From Xestospongia bergquistia (taxonomy: Eukaryota > Porifera > Demospongiae > Haplosclerida > Petrosiidae): DNA of 64,000 nt. The stretch is taken from the NCBI GenBank assembly GCA_963965975.1, contig OZ014412.1, forward strand, positions 684,501 to 748,500, given 5' to 3'. Shown here piece by piece: positions 49,561 to 62,900 of this stretch. The notes under the pieces were generated by a model, which was not told the origin of the DNA, did no database searches, and saw nothing but the letters and a program-made list of their open reading frames with translations. The position numbers and the translations under genes are program-made. Position 1 is the first letter of the stretch. The number at the start of each line of letters is the position of its first letter.

Positions 49561-51330
49561 TCAGTCAGTAGGTTGTAAACGTTTACGAACAGCAGTGTTT
49601 GACTAAAAAGAAGATAAAGAACATAGACACAGTTATTACCACATGTTATACCTCAATATTAGTAAGAGATGATGTTATGTCATGATCCTCAGCAGTTTGA
49701 CCAATAGCAACATCACTAGGTCCTGAATCTGTTGATGGTTTTGGGTCATCATAAGGATAGCCCTCGTCAATTGCTTCATATTCCTTAATATATGATAAAT
49801 GTATTTATTTAATATTACATATTTCTTACAGATTGTTCAGAAGTAGGAACAGTTGTATCATTTCCAGAAGAATATACACTAGTTATTAAATATATCACAA
49901 TTTATAACAATAAACACAATGTATTATATCATATACTAACCTCTGTTGACGACTTATGGAACTTTCAGTGATAGCTCCCCTATATGTAATGAGATAATAT
50001 TTAATAACCAATGGTAATGAAACAGTCTCAGTCATAGACTGGCCAGACCCCGTCTTTCCATATATCATAGGAGAAATGGGAGTTTGGCTAGCCAGACTAA
50101 TATCTTCTAACATTTCATTTGAGTCTGTCATGTCTTCAGAACTTGGTTCACTAAGGAAAAAATTAAAGTATCACACTAATGTTAATAGATACCTTAAGAT
50201 GTTAGCACTACCTTCTTTCAAGACATCATTTTCTACTATGTTACTATAAAAATAGTGAATAATAACTTTAACAAAAAGTACTGACTCATTTTCAGCTGGT
50301 AGGTCATTGTTTAGTTTATCTGATAATTCAGGAGACTAATTTCAAAGGACAAGTTTATTAATATTTTATTTACCTTCTTGTTTGTCCTTTCCAATCCTAT
50401 TAGTGATATATTGAATAATTTGGAATTTATATAAAATTATGACAATTATTAAAATCATACCAAAAACCAAAGCAGTAACAATTATACCTATAATTAGTTT
50501 CCATGGAATTTTGCTATTTTTTTCAGAGTTGACCGTGTCTTTACAGTAAAACATAATAAATATTTTCTTGTCATTGCTTTTTGTAACTCACATGTTGGGA
50601 ACATACTAGATGATGGTGTCATATTGACTCTTTCTTTCCTTTTAAAAGCCCAATGTTCTCCATTAATGTCATCTTTTACATAAATATCTACAACACTAGT
50701 ACTTCCTTCTACTGAAAATTTCCAACATTGTCTCTCTGATATAGTTTTAATTCTTTTTAAAGTCACTCCTCTTGTTATTCCAACTAATGTTACTCCATCA
50801 ACCTCCACATAACAACCTTCAGTAGTAGCATAATTAACAAAATAACACTGTATACAAATCTGATCCCCAATATCTATTGTAATGTTTGTAACATCAAATG
50901 TACCTAAATAGAATTCATAAGATATCATGTTAAATATAAACTTACTGATACTAACTGTTTCAAGAGAAACATTGCCTGCTTCATTCATTAAGACAATACT
51001 CACGTTACAAGTATCTTTTCTATTTAGCACTATACCAGTACCTCCAGTACAATAGATATGTTTGGGAAAATTTCTCTCTCACGATATTCATAATTTATAG
51101 TAATATTAGCTGCTATTGCTCTCCCTCCAGGACAATGATTATTAGTACACTAATAAAAACAAGATTATACATTATATAATAAGGTACTAACCTTGTAAGT
51201 TATATTCAATACAGCTGTCATTTCTGTAACTCTTATTATCTTAGATTGTTATATACTACAGTTATTGGGCACTAAAATAACTAATAAGTAATCAATTTAA
51301 ATATAAAAACATACCTTGTGGATAATACAC
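49561..51330 (-). pseudogene. Q3: truncated Q gene
   Basis: Truncated at the same point as Q2 (homology starts at about 51330). Exons: 51271-51192 (in-frame TAA, shared with Q2), 51149-50946 (204 nt instead of 232, a 28-bp deletion that shifts frame), four-Cys 50903-50592, TM 50538-50374, tail 50319-50286, 50243-50193, 50150-49941 (210 nt, fully open), 49878-49830, 49783-49652, 49602-49561. Q3 is the only copy whose large tail exon is uninterrupted (CAG where Q1 and Q4 have TAG), so it shows the ancestral tail best although its ectodomain is lost. Confidence 0.78.
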
Positions 51331-51339
51331 AATTGTCTA

Positions 51340-51702
51340 TAGTGAAGTGTTTTTTCAAATTCCAAAGTTAATAAGTGTTGGGCGTGGTCACTCGATACGA
51401 AGTTGTCTTAGTATGATTATAATAATTATTATAATTAAATATTTTATATAATTCTTCTCTCTCTAGTTATAATTGTTATCATTGTAATAAGTATCTTAAT
51501 AATTTTAATGATACTTATTATTTTCAGTGTTTGTGTAGTTGCTTATTATAAGAAGAAGAGACAAAGTATGTCTATATAATGTATTCATATAATGTAATAT
51601 AATATAATATAATATAATATAATTAATATTCATATAGAGTCTAATACTAATGATATTATAATTGTTCAAGTTAATGCAGCACATGAAGATTCCAGACAAT
51701 GA
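51340..51702 (+). pseudogene. Isolated TM/tail module 3
   Basis: TM exon 51467-51565 (open) and tail exon 51638-51702 ending HEDSRQ then stop. The intron between them has an expanded AATAT repeat. Same left junction as module 2, so both derive from one rearranged ancestor. Confidence 0.6.
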
Positions 51703-51829
51703 TAATTGTTACATCAGATGAGACCCATTGCCAGGACAGAAAATACTATAATATTCAAAACTAAAAAAAATAATATAAGTAATTATTAATAGTGAATAAC
51801 AAAACATGATAAATCTATTACAATTACAA

Positions 51830-52222
51830 GTAAACAAACAACTAACTAGCAGAAGTTAATGTAATCACAAAACTAGTTGGTGCAGGAGTTGCTGTTGTTG
51901 TTGTTGTTGTAGGAGTTGCTATCATGGGAACAGTACAGTGATATTAATATGATACAACACCCATTTCATTTATATTGACATAATGTGTTTACCTTTAGAA
52001 ATATAGAATGTGATATTATTACTATCTCCTATACCAGCTCCATTAATACCAGAGACATATACAGTAGTTACAACACGGTAGTCACCAGTCAGTATGTACT
52101 CAGTTGTATTAACTGTGTCTATAAGTGTTCCTTGATCATCATTGATGTTATATCCAGTGATAGGTACATTATCCAATGTATATGGTGCAGACCACATCAG
52201 TAACACACTAGATCCATTGAGA
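51830..52222 (-). pseudogene. M fragment: stalk and partial FN3 exon
   Basis: Stalk exon near 51915-51845 and FN3 exon from its donor side at 51993 to about 52222, where the sequence switches abruptly to a + strand P3-type FN3 exon. The fragment is almost identical to M3 (including absence of the short module). It has no start and is a duplication remnant. Confidence 0.7.
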
Positions 52223-53728
52223 AGATGATGAATTATTTCGTCATCGATATACATATACCATATATGGTGTAAATGAACTGGGTGAAGGAGAACATAAGAA
52301 TAGTACCTTCTCTTTTCAAAGAGGTTAGTTAAAATAACTAATATGTGTGTTTATTTTATCATGTCGTTTTAGCTCCAAGATCTACCAAAGAAAATATTAC
52401 ATTTACTATTCTGTCCTGTATAAATAATGAAGTCAATTTGATGTTTAATATACCAGTGAGTCTATCCAATAGTGGTTACTATATGATTATCATAGTTACT
52501 GTAGATTATTCTGGAATGTTCATCTGAAGCTCCAGAGAATGTTACAGTCACTGTAAAATGCGGTGATGTAGTTATATTTAATAAAATATATCTGATAGAA
52601 TATTCAAGTCAACCTATGTACATAACAGATAATCTGTTAGCTCCTCGACATCAAGTCTGTATTCTCTTTATTGCATTAAAGTAATAATGCTGGACACACT
52701 GATCCATTGATAGATACTTTAAGTAAGAGATAGTGATATTATGTAATATATTGATATTATTATGTCATATAGGTACATATGATGTTATAAATGCTACTGC
52801 TTACCCTAATCGTAATTCTATATGTGTGGAGTGTGTATTTTCATCTGCTCCATCTGCTAAGTCATGTTATGTTAGTGTGATTGGAGTGACTTCAATGAAC
52901 AAAGTATTTGTTAAAAACAGTTCAAATGATCTTACTGTACAAGGTTGTATTGATAATCTCCCAGCTGGTAATTATACAGTCTATATATATGATGTGGAGA
53001 ATGATATACCACTAACATCAATATTACCAGCAATAATATTAAGAGATATTACAATAAATGATACATTGCCAATTATTACTACAAGTGAGTTCTAATACTA
53101 ATTATAATAGTTTGTTAACTTACAATATTTATTTGGAAATAATCACAATCACATTATTAACTACTGATGGATAACAATGACAACAAAATCTCAAACTGTT
53201 TCTAGTAACATAATATTATATTGTTATACTTATGTTTGTCCTCCATCTTCCTTTAGTTATAATTACTCCTACTGTGATTATTTACACTATACCAAGTTAT
53301 TCTACAGTAGTCATACCATCAATTAATACAATAACAGTGCCTGGATCTCAAAGTTATCTTAGTATGATTATTTAATAATTATTATAATTAAATATTATTA
53401 CATAATTCTTCTCTCTCTAGTTATAATTGTTACCACTGTGATCGGTATGTCAATAATTTTAATAGCACTAATTATTTTCAGTGTTTGTGTGGGTGTTTAT
53501 TATAAAAAGAAGAGACAAAGTATGTCTATATATGTATTCATATAATATAATATAATTAATATTCATATAGAGTCTAATACTAATGATGTTATAATTGCTC
53601 AATATAATCCAGCATACGAAGATCTCAGACAATATCAAACACCAATAGTCTTGAATCAGAACACAGCTTATGGTCTTGTAATTAGAAATAACAATAGCAC
53701 AATACCTGATTATCTGACTATCATTTAA
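52223..53728 (+). pseudogene. P3-like 3' fragment (copy 3)
   Basis: Starts in the middle of the extra FN3 exon (to 52323), then 52373-52455, 52505-52722 (218 nt, one extra base, frameshift), four-Cys 52773-53084, stalk 53257-53352, TM 53421-53519, tail 53571-53728 with stop. Apart from the single frameshift and the missing 5' half, exons and splice sites are intact, including the NPAYED and TAYGLV tail motifs. It could act as a sequence donor for P3 by gene conversion but cannot itself encode a receptor. Confidence 0.75.
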
Positions 53729-55600
53729 CAACAATATTGTTGTTTATAATATTGATAACTTATTATTTTAACAACCAAATTATCATTTAATTACAGGCAT
53801 CTTAAGAGATAATATACATTAGTTAATTGAATAAAAACTATTTATTGGCAGTATCTCCCAGAAAATGATAACATATTAACTATTATTAGGAATGAAGCAA
53901 AACTTCTGGAATATTAAATAAATGATTACTGAAAAAAATCAAGCAAATACAATATACTTTTCACTTTATCATAAATAATGCTGAATGAACTATAGCCATG
54001 TAGTAGTACTGTTATCTCACTAATGCATGAAACATATTCGAATGTTGCTGAAGATCTTGATGAGCAATTGCTTCTTCTACATAATAAATTGATAACAGAT
54101 TTAATATATACAATTCTTTTTATAATAACTACAGCTTTAAATATTAATAGTGATTATTACTATTGTTACTCCAATCATACTAACATAACATGACTTAGAA
54201 AATGGAGCAGATGCAATTACACATACATGCATACATGTTGTCTTAATCTCTCTATTAGATCACTCTCCGTTCTCAAACCATCTATCCACATATAGGTAAA
54301 TTTCCAAAGTCCTTTTACTATACAAATTTGTTTATAATATTGTATTCATCTCTCATAATATATACTTCACTTCCATCATAGTTTTTCTTACCTTTTCTCC
54401 TCCAATCCTCTAAAATAAATCCAATTCTCCTTTACCAACTTCCCTCTACTCACTCTTCCCAAATGTCTCCTCACAATATGAAACATCCTTCCTTCCCATA
54501 TCAAAGATTTAAACTTATTCATCACATCAACATAACATCATGACATCCACTTAATCCAAAGAAAACCTTAACATATGATATATAATTTTATGTATACTAT
54601 TAATTTTATGTTTTATATATATTTATTATTGTTATTGAAAATCCATTGTGTTTAAAAATATAGAATTAATTTGTACAGTGGTAGTACCATTTATAACATC
54701 ATATGTACCTATATCATATAATAATGTCAATATATTACATAATATCACTATCTGTTACTTAAAGTATTAACGTTGACTGGTTGTTTTAATTACTAATTGG
54801 TTATATACAGGTTGAAATTGCAAAATATTTTGATCCAAAAAATAAGAATAATATTGTTTTAATTACTAATGTATTATTGTTTACATAACAAATATGATGA
54901 ACAGTTAATTTCATTATACATTAGTAATCAAATTGTGTTACATTTACTTTTTGTACATATAACCATATATGGCCATATAACAATGTATTAGTTAAATCAA
55001 TCAAATTTTAAGTACCAAAGCATCACTGTGTCCAACATTATTACTAAGATAATAGAGAGTCAGTACATTGTTGATGTTGAGAGACTAACAGGCTATTTGT
55101 TATATGTTGACTTGTTTCATTCACCAGCTTTGTTTTATATTGTTAAAACTAATTGTTTGTTGTAACCATTTAGTTGTGATTATACTCTTGAGGATATATG
55201 TGACTGAGCCCAACAAAAGGTTCTTATTATGCAATTTTGCTCTAACATAGCTGCTATAAGGGAAATTATGATAAGGAACAAAGCAAAGTTGTGACAAGTA
55301 TACACTCCCTCAAAGACATAAGAGTACATAATATATAAACATTTATTATATCATGAATATATATAAAACATACATCACTTTATTATATGTAAACACCATA
55401 TGGTGTTATATATGAAGGAGTGAACACTTACCATAACATTCATAGTGTTGGTTTGTGTCTTTTAATAATTTACACATTGCAGTTATGAAAGGTATTATGA
55501 TTATAATATCTATGAATACTCAGTACTAATATATGATAAAATTAATAAATCAATTATTAATTATAATTGTTGCATCAGATGAGACTAATTGCCACGACAG
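53729..55600. repeat. Spacer S3
   Basis: Third full copy of the spacer after P3 (see S1). Its right part continues into an M1b-like fragment and a TM module in the same order as at 33.4-34.4 kb, so the shared block is about 3 kb. It includes the homologue of the M1 last exon at about 55190-55260. Confidence 0.72.
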
Positions 55601-55679
55601 AAAATACTATAATATTCAAAACTAAAATAATAATAGAAGTAATTATTAATAGTGAATAACAGAACATGCTAAGTCTATT

Positions 55680-56060
55680 ACAATTACAAGTAAACAAACA
55701 ACTTACTAGTAGAAGTTAATGTAATCACAAAACTAGTTGGTGTAGGAGTTGTTGTTGTTGTAAGAGTTATTAACATAGGAACAGTGCAGTGATAATAATA
55801 TGATGAGGTGAAAATCAATTCTGTATTAACTTACTTGTACATGTATAAGTTGGTAATATATCAGTTATTTTTATATCTCTTGAATTACCATTAGGGTAAG
55901 GAGTAAAATTTATAGTCTTATTAGGATATCCATCTCCTAGTATATTAACTGGTACCACTGTTTTAATGTAGGTATATCCAGCTAGTACTCCAGTCAATGT
56001 AATGTTAGTGGTAGTAGTTGTTAGTGAACCTAAATGTTGTGATAGACTTTATAATACAAG
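55680..56060 (-). pseudogene. M fragment, copy of M1b
   Basis: Stalk exon and fused FN3-half/short-module exon matching 33380-33790, with small indels (one shifts the FN3 part). No 5' exons. Confidence 0.6.
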
Positions 56061-56351
56061 AGAGGAGGACGAGAGGAGACCAAAAATTGTATAAGTCATC
56101 TAATATTGCATAATATGTCGCTCAAATGGTAAAATGGTAAAATCATTTCAACGATTAAGTTTCACCTTTAACCACTGACTCATACAGCAAAGACATTAGG
56201 TGATAAACGACCTTTAACCTTTCATATATAATCTAAAATCATACATTAGTATTTTATAATAATCTATGTTACTGCTGAACAATTTATGAAATTTTATTGA
56301 ATATATTGGGAGTAGCTTTCTGCATAAATTTCATCTATTGTCTTATTATAG

Positions 56352-56709
56352 GACTACAATTGTCTATAGTGAAGTTTTTTTCAAATTCAAAAGTTAATAA
56401 AGTGTTGGGCGTGGTCACTCGATACGAAGTTGTCTTAGTATGATTATAATAATTATTATAATTAAATATTTTTATATAATGCTTCTCTCTCTAGTTATAA
56501 TTGTTATTATTGTGATCAGTATCTTAATAATTTTAATGATACTTATTATTTTCAGTGTTTGTGTAGTTGCTTATTATAAAAAGAAGAGACAAAGTATGTC
56601 TATATATGTATTCATATAATATAATATAATTAATATTCATATAGAGTCTAATACTAATGATGTTATAATTGCTCAAGTTAATGCAGCATACGAAGATCCC
56701 AGACAATGA
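56352..56709 (+). pseudogene. Isolated TM/tail module 4
   Basis: TM exon 56495-56593 (open) and tail exon 56645-56709 with NAAYEDPRQ then stop. Same arrangement as module 1, but with an intact TM frame. Confidence 0.6.
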
Positions 56710-56799
56710 TAATTGTTACATCAGATGAGACCCATTGCCAGGACAGAAAATACTATAATATTCAAAACTAAAAAAAAAATAGAAGTAATTATTATAATG

Positions 56800-57290
56800 A
56801 ATAACAAAACATGATAAATCTATTACAATTACAAGTAAACAAACAACTTACTAGTAGAAGTTAATGTAATCACAAAACTAGTTGGTTTAGGAGTTGTTGC
56901 TGTCATTGTTGGTGTTGTAGGAGTTACTAATACTGGAACAGTGCAACGATATTAGTATGATGAAGTGAAAATCATTTCTGTATCAACTTACTTGTACATG
57001 TATAAGTTGGTAATATATCAGTTATTATTATTATATCTCTTAAATTACTATTAGGATAAGGAGTAACATTTATAACTAAATATGGAAGAAATACAACATG
57101 CATGCAATTTTGCTCTAACATAGCTACTACAAGGGAAACTATGATAGAGAACAAAGCAAAGTTGTGACATGCACTCCCTCAAAGACATAAAGAGTACATA
57201 ATAAATAAACATTTATTATATCATGTATATATATTAAACATATGTATCGCTTTATTATATGTAAACACCATATGGTGTTATATATGAAGG
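56800..57290 (-). pseudogene. Scrambled M 3' fragments
   Basis: A stalk exon (about 56940-56860) and short-module exon (about 57075-56990, NVTPYPNSN) of the M type are joined at about 57100 to sequence matching the M1 last exon and its intron. The order differs from intact M genes, so at least one deletion joined two M copies. Confidence 0.55.
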
Positions 57291-57303
57291 AGTGAACATT
57301 TGC

Positions 57304-59457
57304 CATAACATTCATAGTGTTGATTTGTGTCTTGTAATAATTTACACATTGCAGTTATGAAAGGTATTATGATTATAATATCTATGAATACTCAGTACTA
57401 ATACTGTATATGATAAAATTAATAAATCAATTATTAATGATAATTGTTACATCAGATGAGACCCATTGCCAGGACAGAAAATACTATAATATTCAAAACT
57501 AAAAAAATAATATAAGTAATTATTAATAGTGAATAACAGAACATGATAAATCTATTACAATTACAAGTAAACAAACAACTTACTAGTAGAAGTTAATGTA
57601 ATCACAAAACTAGTTGGTGTAGGAGTTGTTGTTGTTGTTGTAGGAGTTACTAATGTATGAACAGTGCAGTGATAATAATATGATGAAGTAAAAATCATTT
57701 CTGTATCAACTTACTTGTACATGTATAAGTTGGTAATATATCAGTTATTATTATTATATCTCTATTGTCTTATTATAGGACTACAATTGTCTATAGTGAA
57801 GTGTTTTTTCAAATTCCAAAGTGAATGAAGTGTTGGGCGTGGTCAATCGATACGAAGTTGTCTTATAATAATTATTATAATTAAATACTTTTATATAATT
57901 CTTCTCTCTCTAGTTATAATTGTTACCCCTGTGATCAGTATCTTAATAATTTTAATGATACTTATTATTTTCAGTGTTTGTGTAGTTGCTTATTATAAAA
58001 AGAAGAGACAAAGTATGTCTATATAATGTATTCATATAATATAATATAATTAATTTTTATATAGAGTCTAATACTAACGATGTTATAATTGCTTAAGCTA
58101 ATGCATCACACGAAGATCTCAGACAATGATAATTGTTAGATCAGATGAGACCCATTGCCAGGACAGATAATACTATAATATTCAAAACTAAAAAAAATAA
58201 TAGAAGTAATTATTAATAGTGAATAACAAAACATGATAAATCTATTACAATTACAAGTAAACAAACAACTTACTAGAGCAAGTTAATGTAATCACAAAAC
58301 TAGTTGGTGTAGGAGTTGTTGTTGTTGTTGTTGTAGGAGTTACTAATGTAGGAACAGTGCAGTGATATTAGTATATGATAAATCTATTACAATTACAAGT
58401 AAACAAACAACTAACTGGTAGAAGTTAATGTGACCACAAAACTAGTTGGTTTAGGAGTTGTTGCTGTCATTGTTGGTGTTGCAGGAGTAACTAACACTGG
58501 AATAGTGCAGCGATATTAGTATGATGAAGTGAAAATCATTTCTGTATTAACTTACTTGTACATGTATAAGTTGATAATATATCAGTTATTATTATTATAT
58601 CTCTTGAATTACCATTAGGGTAAGGAGTATCATTTATAACTGAAAATGAAAGAAATACAACATACATGCACCATGTATATTGACATAATATGCTTACCTA
58701 TAGCAATATAGAATGTGATATTATTACTATCTCCTATACCAGCTCCATTAATACCAGAGACATATACAGTAGTTACAACACAGTAGTCACCAGTCAGTAT
58801 GTACTCAGTAGTATTAACTGTGTCTATAAGTGTTCCTTGATCATCATAGATGTTATATCCAGTGATAGGTACATTATCCAATGTATATGGTGCAGACCAC
58901 ATCAGTAACACACTAGATCCATTGAAAACTGTAGCAGTTAGATCTTTAACGGGAGCTAGTAAACCTACATCAATATATCATAATAATATGACATCTATAA
59001 CATGAGCTCACCTTGTATTCTTAATACAGCAATGTCACTACTGGTTATATTCATTGAGCCATTAACAGCTCTACATGATATATTAGTATTATTATTATAT
59101 TCTAATGCTCTAGCAATCAATACTCTTCTTATCGTGTCATTACTGAGAGTGTCTATTGGTTGTTGCATAAATCCTTTATTTATAACGTCTATGTCATCTG
59201 CTGGTGTATCATTAACTCTAAAGCTTATATAACTAGCAACAGCTTCACAGGTAAAATTAACTGTTGAGTTGAGAGTAGTATTGACTGACTGAGGATGAAC
59301 TGTAATATCTGTAAAATATGGCAACTATTACAATCATGATCAGTTGTATTACAGTTATATCTATTATTTCATGATACTTACTAACTGCACAGTTAAGAGC
59401 AGGCACAACAGACAACATCATTGTCATCACTATAAGTACAAATTTTAGGGTAGCCAT
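57304..59457 (-). CDS. Gene M4: M-type Ig/FN3 receptor
   Basis: Exons (minus): signal 59457-59382, Ig 59308-59012, FN3 58964-58698, short membrane-proximal 58639-58556, Thr-rich stalk 58496-58416, with a further possible stalk exon near 58345-58275 and a TM-like exon at about 57381-57304. The first five exons are open and phase 1-1. The 3' end is uncertain: the donor after the TM exon reads GC instead of GT, and M fragments plus a TM module lie between stalk and TM exons. The Ig exon differs most from M1-M3 around SYISF and the NGSMNITSS loop. Lies immediately 3' of Q4, as each M follows a Q. Confidence 0.58.
57540..57775 (-). pseudogene. M stalk/short-module fragment
   Basis: Contains a Thr-rich stalk exon near 57650-57585 and the 3' part of a short-module exon up to about 57765, where it is cut and joined to M 5' flank sequence preceding TM module 5. 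Confidence 0.5.
57775..58128 (+). pseudogene. Isolated TM/tail module 5
   Basis: TM exon 57914-58012 (open) and a tail exon from 58065 that meets a stop at 58094-58096, before the AYEDP-like motif. The most truncated of the five modules. Confidence 0.55.
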
Positions 59458-59501
59458 TGTCTATCCAGGGGATTACCACTGCCTGGCCGCTTGCCACGCA
59501 G

Positions 59502-59510
59502 TCTTATATA
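59502..59510 (-). promoter_or_regulatory. TATA-like element of M4
   Basis: TATATAAGA on the minus strand, 44 nt upstream of the M4 ATG, in the conserved M leader. Confidence 0.45.
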
Positions 59511-59914
59511 AAAATCATTCGGACAATTAAATTAACCACTGACGCATTTTGCAAAGACGTTAGGTAACAACTGACCTTTAACCTTTCATACGATCCTACT
59601 GACTGTAATCATATTGTCATTAGGATGTTATAATATCTACATTACTGTCGAAAGTTTGTGAAATTTCAAAGAATATAATTTGGGAGTAATTTGCTGCATA
59701 AGTTTCATCTCTTGTCAATTGTCTATAGTAAAAAGTTTCTTAAAATTCCAAAGTGAATGAGTTGGGTGCGGTCACTCTAATGCCATAAAGCATCAATTGG
59801 ACATGAAAGGGTTAAATACTGATAGTAACGAGGACATTCATGAACACTTTAGTAAAATCCACTTTATTCATGTAAACAAGAATATTGCAAGATGTATTAA
59901 TATCATATATTATT

Positions 59915-62900
59915 TCAGTCAGTAGGTTGTAAACGTTTACGAACAGCAGTGTTTGACTAGAAAGAAGATAAAGAACATAAACATTGTTATTACCATATAA
60001 TATACCTCAATATTAGTAAGAGATGATGTTACATCATAATCCTCAGCAGTTTGACCAACAGCAACATCACTAGGTCCTGAATCTGTTGATGGTTTTGGGT
60101 CATCATAAGGATATCCCTCATCCATTGCCTCATATTCCTTAATATATGATAAATATATTTATTTAATATTACATATTTCTTACAGATTGTTCAGAAGTAG
60201 GTACAGTTGTATCATTTCCAGAAGAATATACACTGGTTATTAAATATATCATAATTTATAACAATACATACAATGTATTATATCATATACTGACCTCTGT
60301 TGACGACTTATGGTACTTTCAGTGATAGCTCCCCTATATGTAATGAGATAATATTTAATAGCCAATGGTAATGAAACAGTTTCAGTCATAGACTAGCCAG
60401 ACCCTGTCTTTCCATATAACATAGGAGAAATGGGAGTTTGGCTAGCCAGACAAATATCTTCTAACATTTCATTTGAGTCAGTCATGTCTTCAGAACTTGG
60501 TTCACTAAGGAAGAAATTAAAGTATCACACTAATGTTAATAAATACCTTAAGATGTTAGCACTACCATCTTTCAAGACATCATTTTCTACTATGTTACTA
60601 TAAAAATAGTGAATAATAACTTTAACAAAAAGTACTGACTCAATTTCAGCTGGTAGGTCATTGTTTAGTTTATCTGATAATTCAGGAGACTAATTTCAAA
60701 GGACAAGTTTATTAATATTTTATTTACCTTCTGGTTTGTCCTTTCCAATCCTATTAGTGATATATTGAATAATTTGGAATTTATATAAAATTATGACAAT
60801 TATTAAAATTATACCAAAACCCAATGCAGTAACAATTATACCTATAATTAGTTTCCATGGAATTTTGCTATTTCTTTCAGAGTTGACTGTGTCTTTATAG
60901 TAAAACAATAATAAATATTTTCTTGTCATTGCCTTTTGTAACTCACATGTTGGGAACATACTAGATGATGGTGTCATATTGACTCTTTCTTTCCTTTTAA
61001 AAGCCCAATGTTCTCCATTAATGTCATCTTTTACATAAATATCTACAACACTAGTACTTCCTTCTACTGAAAACTTCCAACATTGCCTTTCTGATGTAGT
61101 TTTAATTCTCTTTAAAGTCACTCCTCTTGTTATTCCAACTAATGTCACTCCATCAACCTCCACATAACAACCTTCAGTAGTAGCATAATTAACAAAATAA
61201 CATTGTATACAAAACTGATTCCCAATATCTACTGTAATGTTTGAAACATCAAATGTACCTAAATAGAATTCATAAGATATCATGTTAAATATAAACTTAC
61301 TTATACTAACTGTCTCAAGAGAAACATTGCCTGCTTCATTCATTAAGACAATACTCACGTTACAGGTATCTTTTCTATTTAGCACTATACCAGTACCTCC
61401 TCCTATAACAGAAATGCCCTCAGGATCATTTACAATAGATATGTTCGGGAAAATTTCTCTCTCACAATATTCATAATTTACAGTAATATTAGCTGTTATT
61501 GCTCTCCCTCCAGGACAATGATTATTAGCACACTAATAACAATGACATTATACATTATATAATAAGGTACTAACCTTGTAAGTTATATTCAATACAGCTG
61601 TCATTTCTGTTACTCTTATTATCTTAGATTGTAATATACTACAATTATTGGGCACTAAAATAACTAGTGAGTAACCAATTAAAATATAAAAACATACCTT
61701 GTGGATAATACACTATTGTCTTTGACTTATCACTAGAAATGATACCACTATGTGCAGTAATACTCACATTTATTGGTAAACAGGAATCAATTGGTACTGA
61801 ATTACCAATGACAATTTTATTAGTATTAACTGTTTTTGCGAGTGTCATATTTCCAATTTCCACAGTATAGTTGACAACAATTCCATTTAAAAGATTAGAT
61901 GGAGGACTCCAAGATAAAGTCTTGTCTTTGTTCAATGAAATGTTCTTCACAGGATATAGATCACCTAATGTTACAATGTATATTAATTTTGAACTCTATC
62001 AACATATATGATGTAATAACTGTACATGTGACAAAAAAATTTGGCTTTTTTCCAAATTTAAATTTCAAAGTGGCTGTTGACACTGACTAAACTTTAATAT
62101 AAGAATATATACTAAAGGCAGTTTCCAACAAGTACTTTATTAAATATAATAATAAATAGTGATAAGGACATTGGTTTATTGAGGAATAGTGTCTGCTGAT
62201 TGGCTTAGATATAGGAGATGGATCATGGTACAATCTAGTGTTGTTCCAGTTCTTAGGTACTGGAACTAAAAGTAATTTTAGTACCATCATTTTAATTTAA
62301 GTTCCAGTTCTAGAACTAAAACTAGTACAAAAACTAAAATAATTTTTATTTCAGTACTTGAATTAGAACTGGAACTAAAAATATTTTTTAGGTATTACTG
62401 GAACTAAAACTGGAACTAAAATAGTGAAACAAAAAGTTCCAGAACTGGAAGTAGAACTATAAAAAAAAACAATTTGGTTCTAAAACTAGAACTGGAACTA
62501 TAAATGATAAACTTAAGGTTCCAGAACTGGAACTTTAATTTGACATGAGAACCGGAACAACTCTAGTACAATCCACATTTGTCTATTTTTTAAATGTTTT
62601 ATCTCAAGTATATCTTATAAGTTAAGTCTATAGTTTAGAGTTTAAGAGTTTGTGCAAGTGTGTAGTCAATATTGACACTGATCATTATCAATATTGACTT
62701 TATAACTCGTATTGCTACTGTTCTATCACTGTCAATATCATTGACCTTTGCTATAATATAGTAATATGATAAACATTAATATCTTACTTTGTACTAAAAT
62801 GATAGCTTTATCTGATGTTTTCTGTTGGTAGTTATTTCCATAAATAGCCTTACACCAAACAATGATGTCTTCAGTTATAGTAAAATGACAATGTCTTTTA

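Noticed and set aside
60030..60100. DSGxxS-type degron in the Q tail (DSGPSD)
   Set aside because: Only one residue lies between the Gly and the second Ser, so the beta-TrCP consensus is not met.
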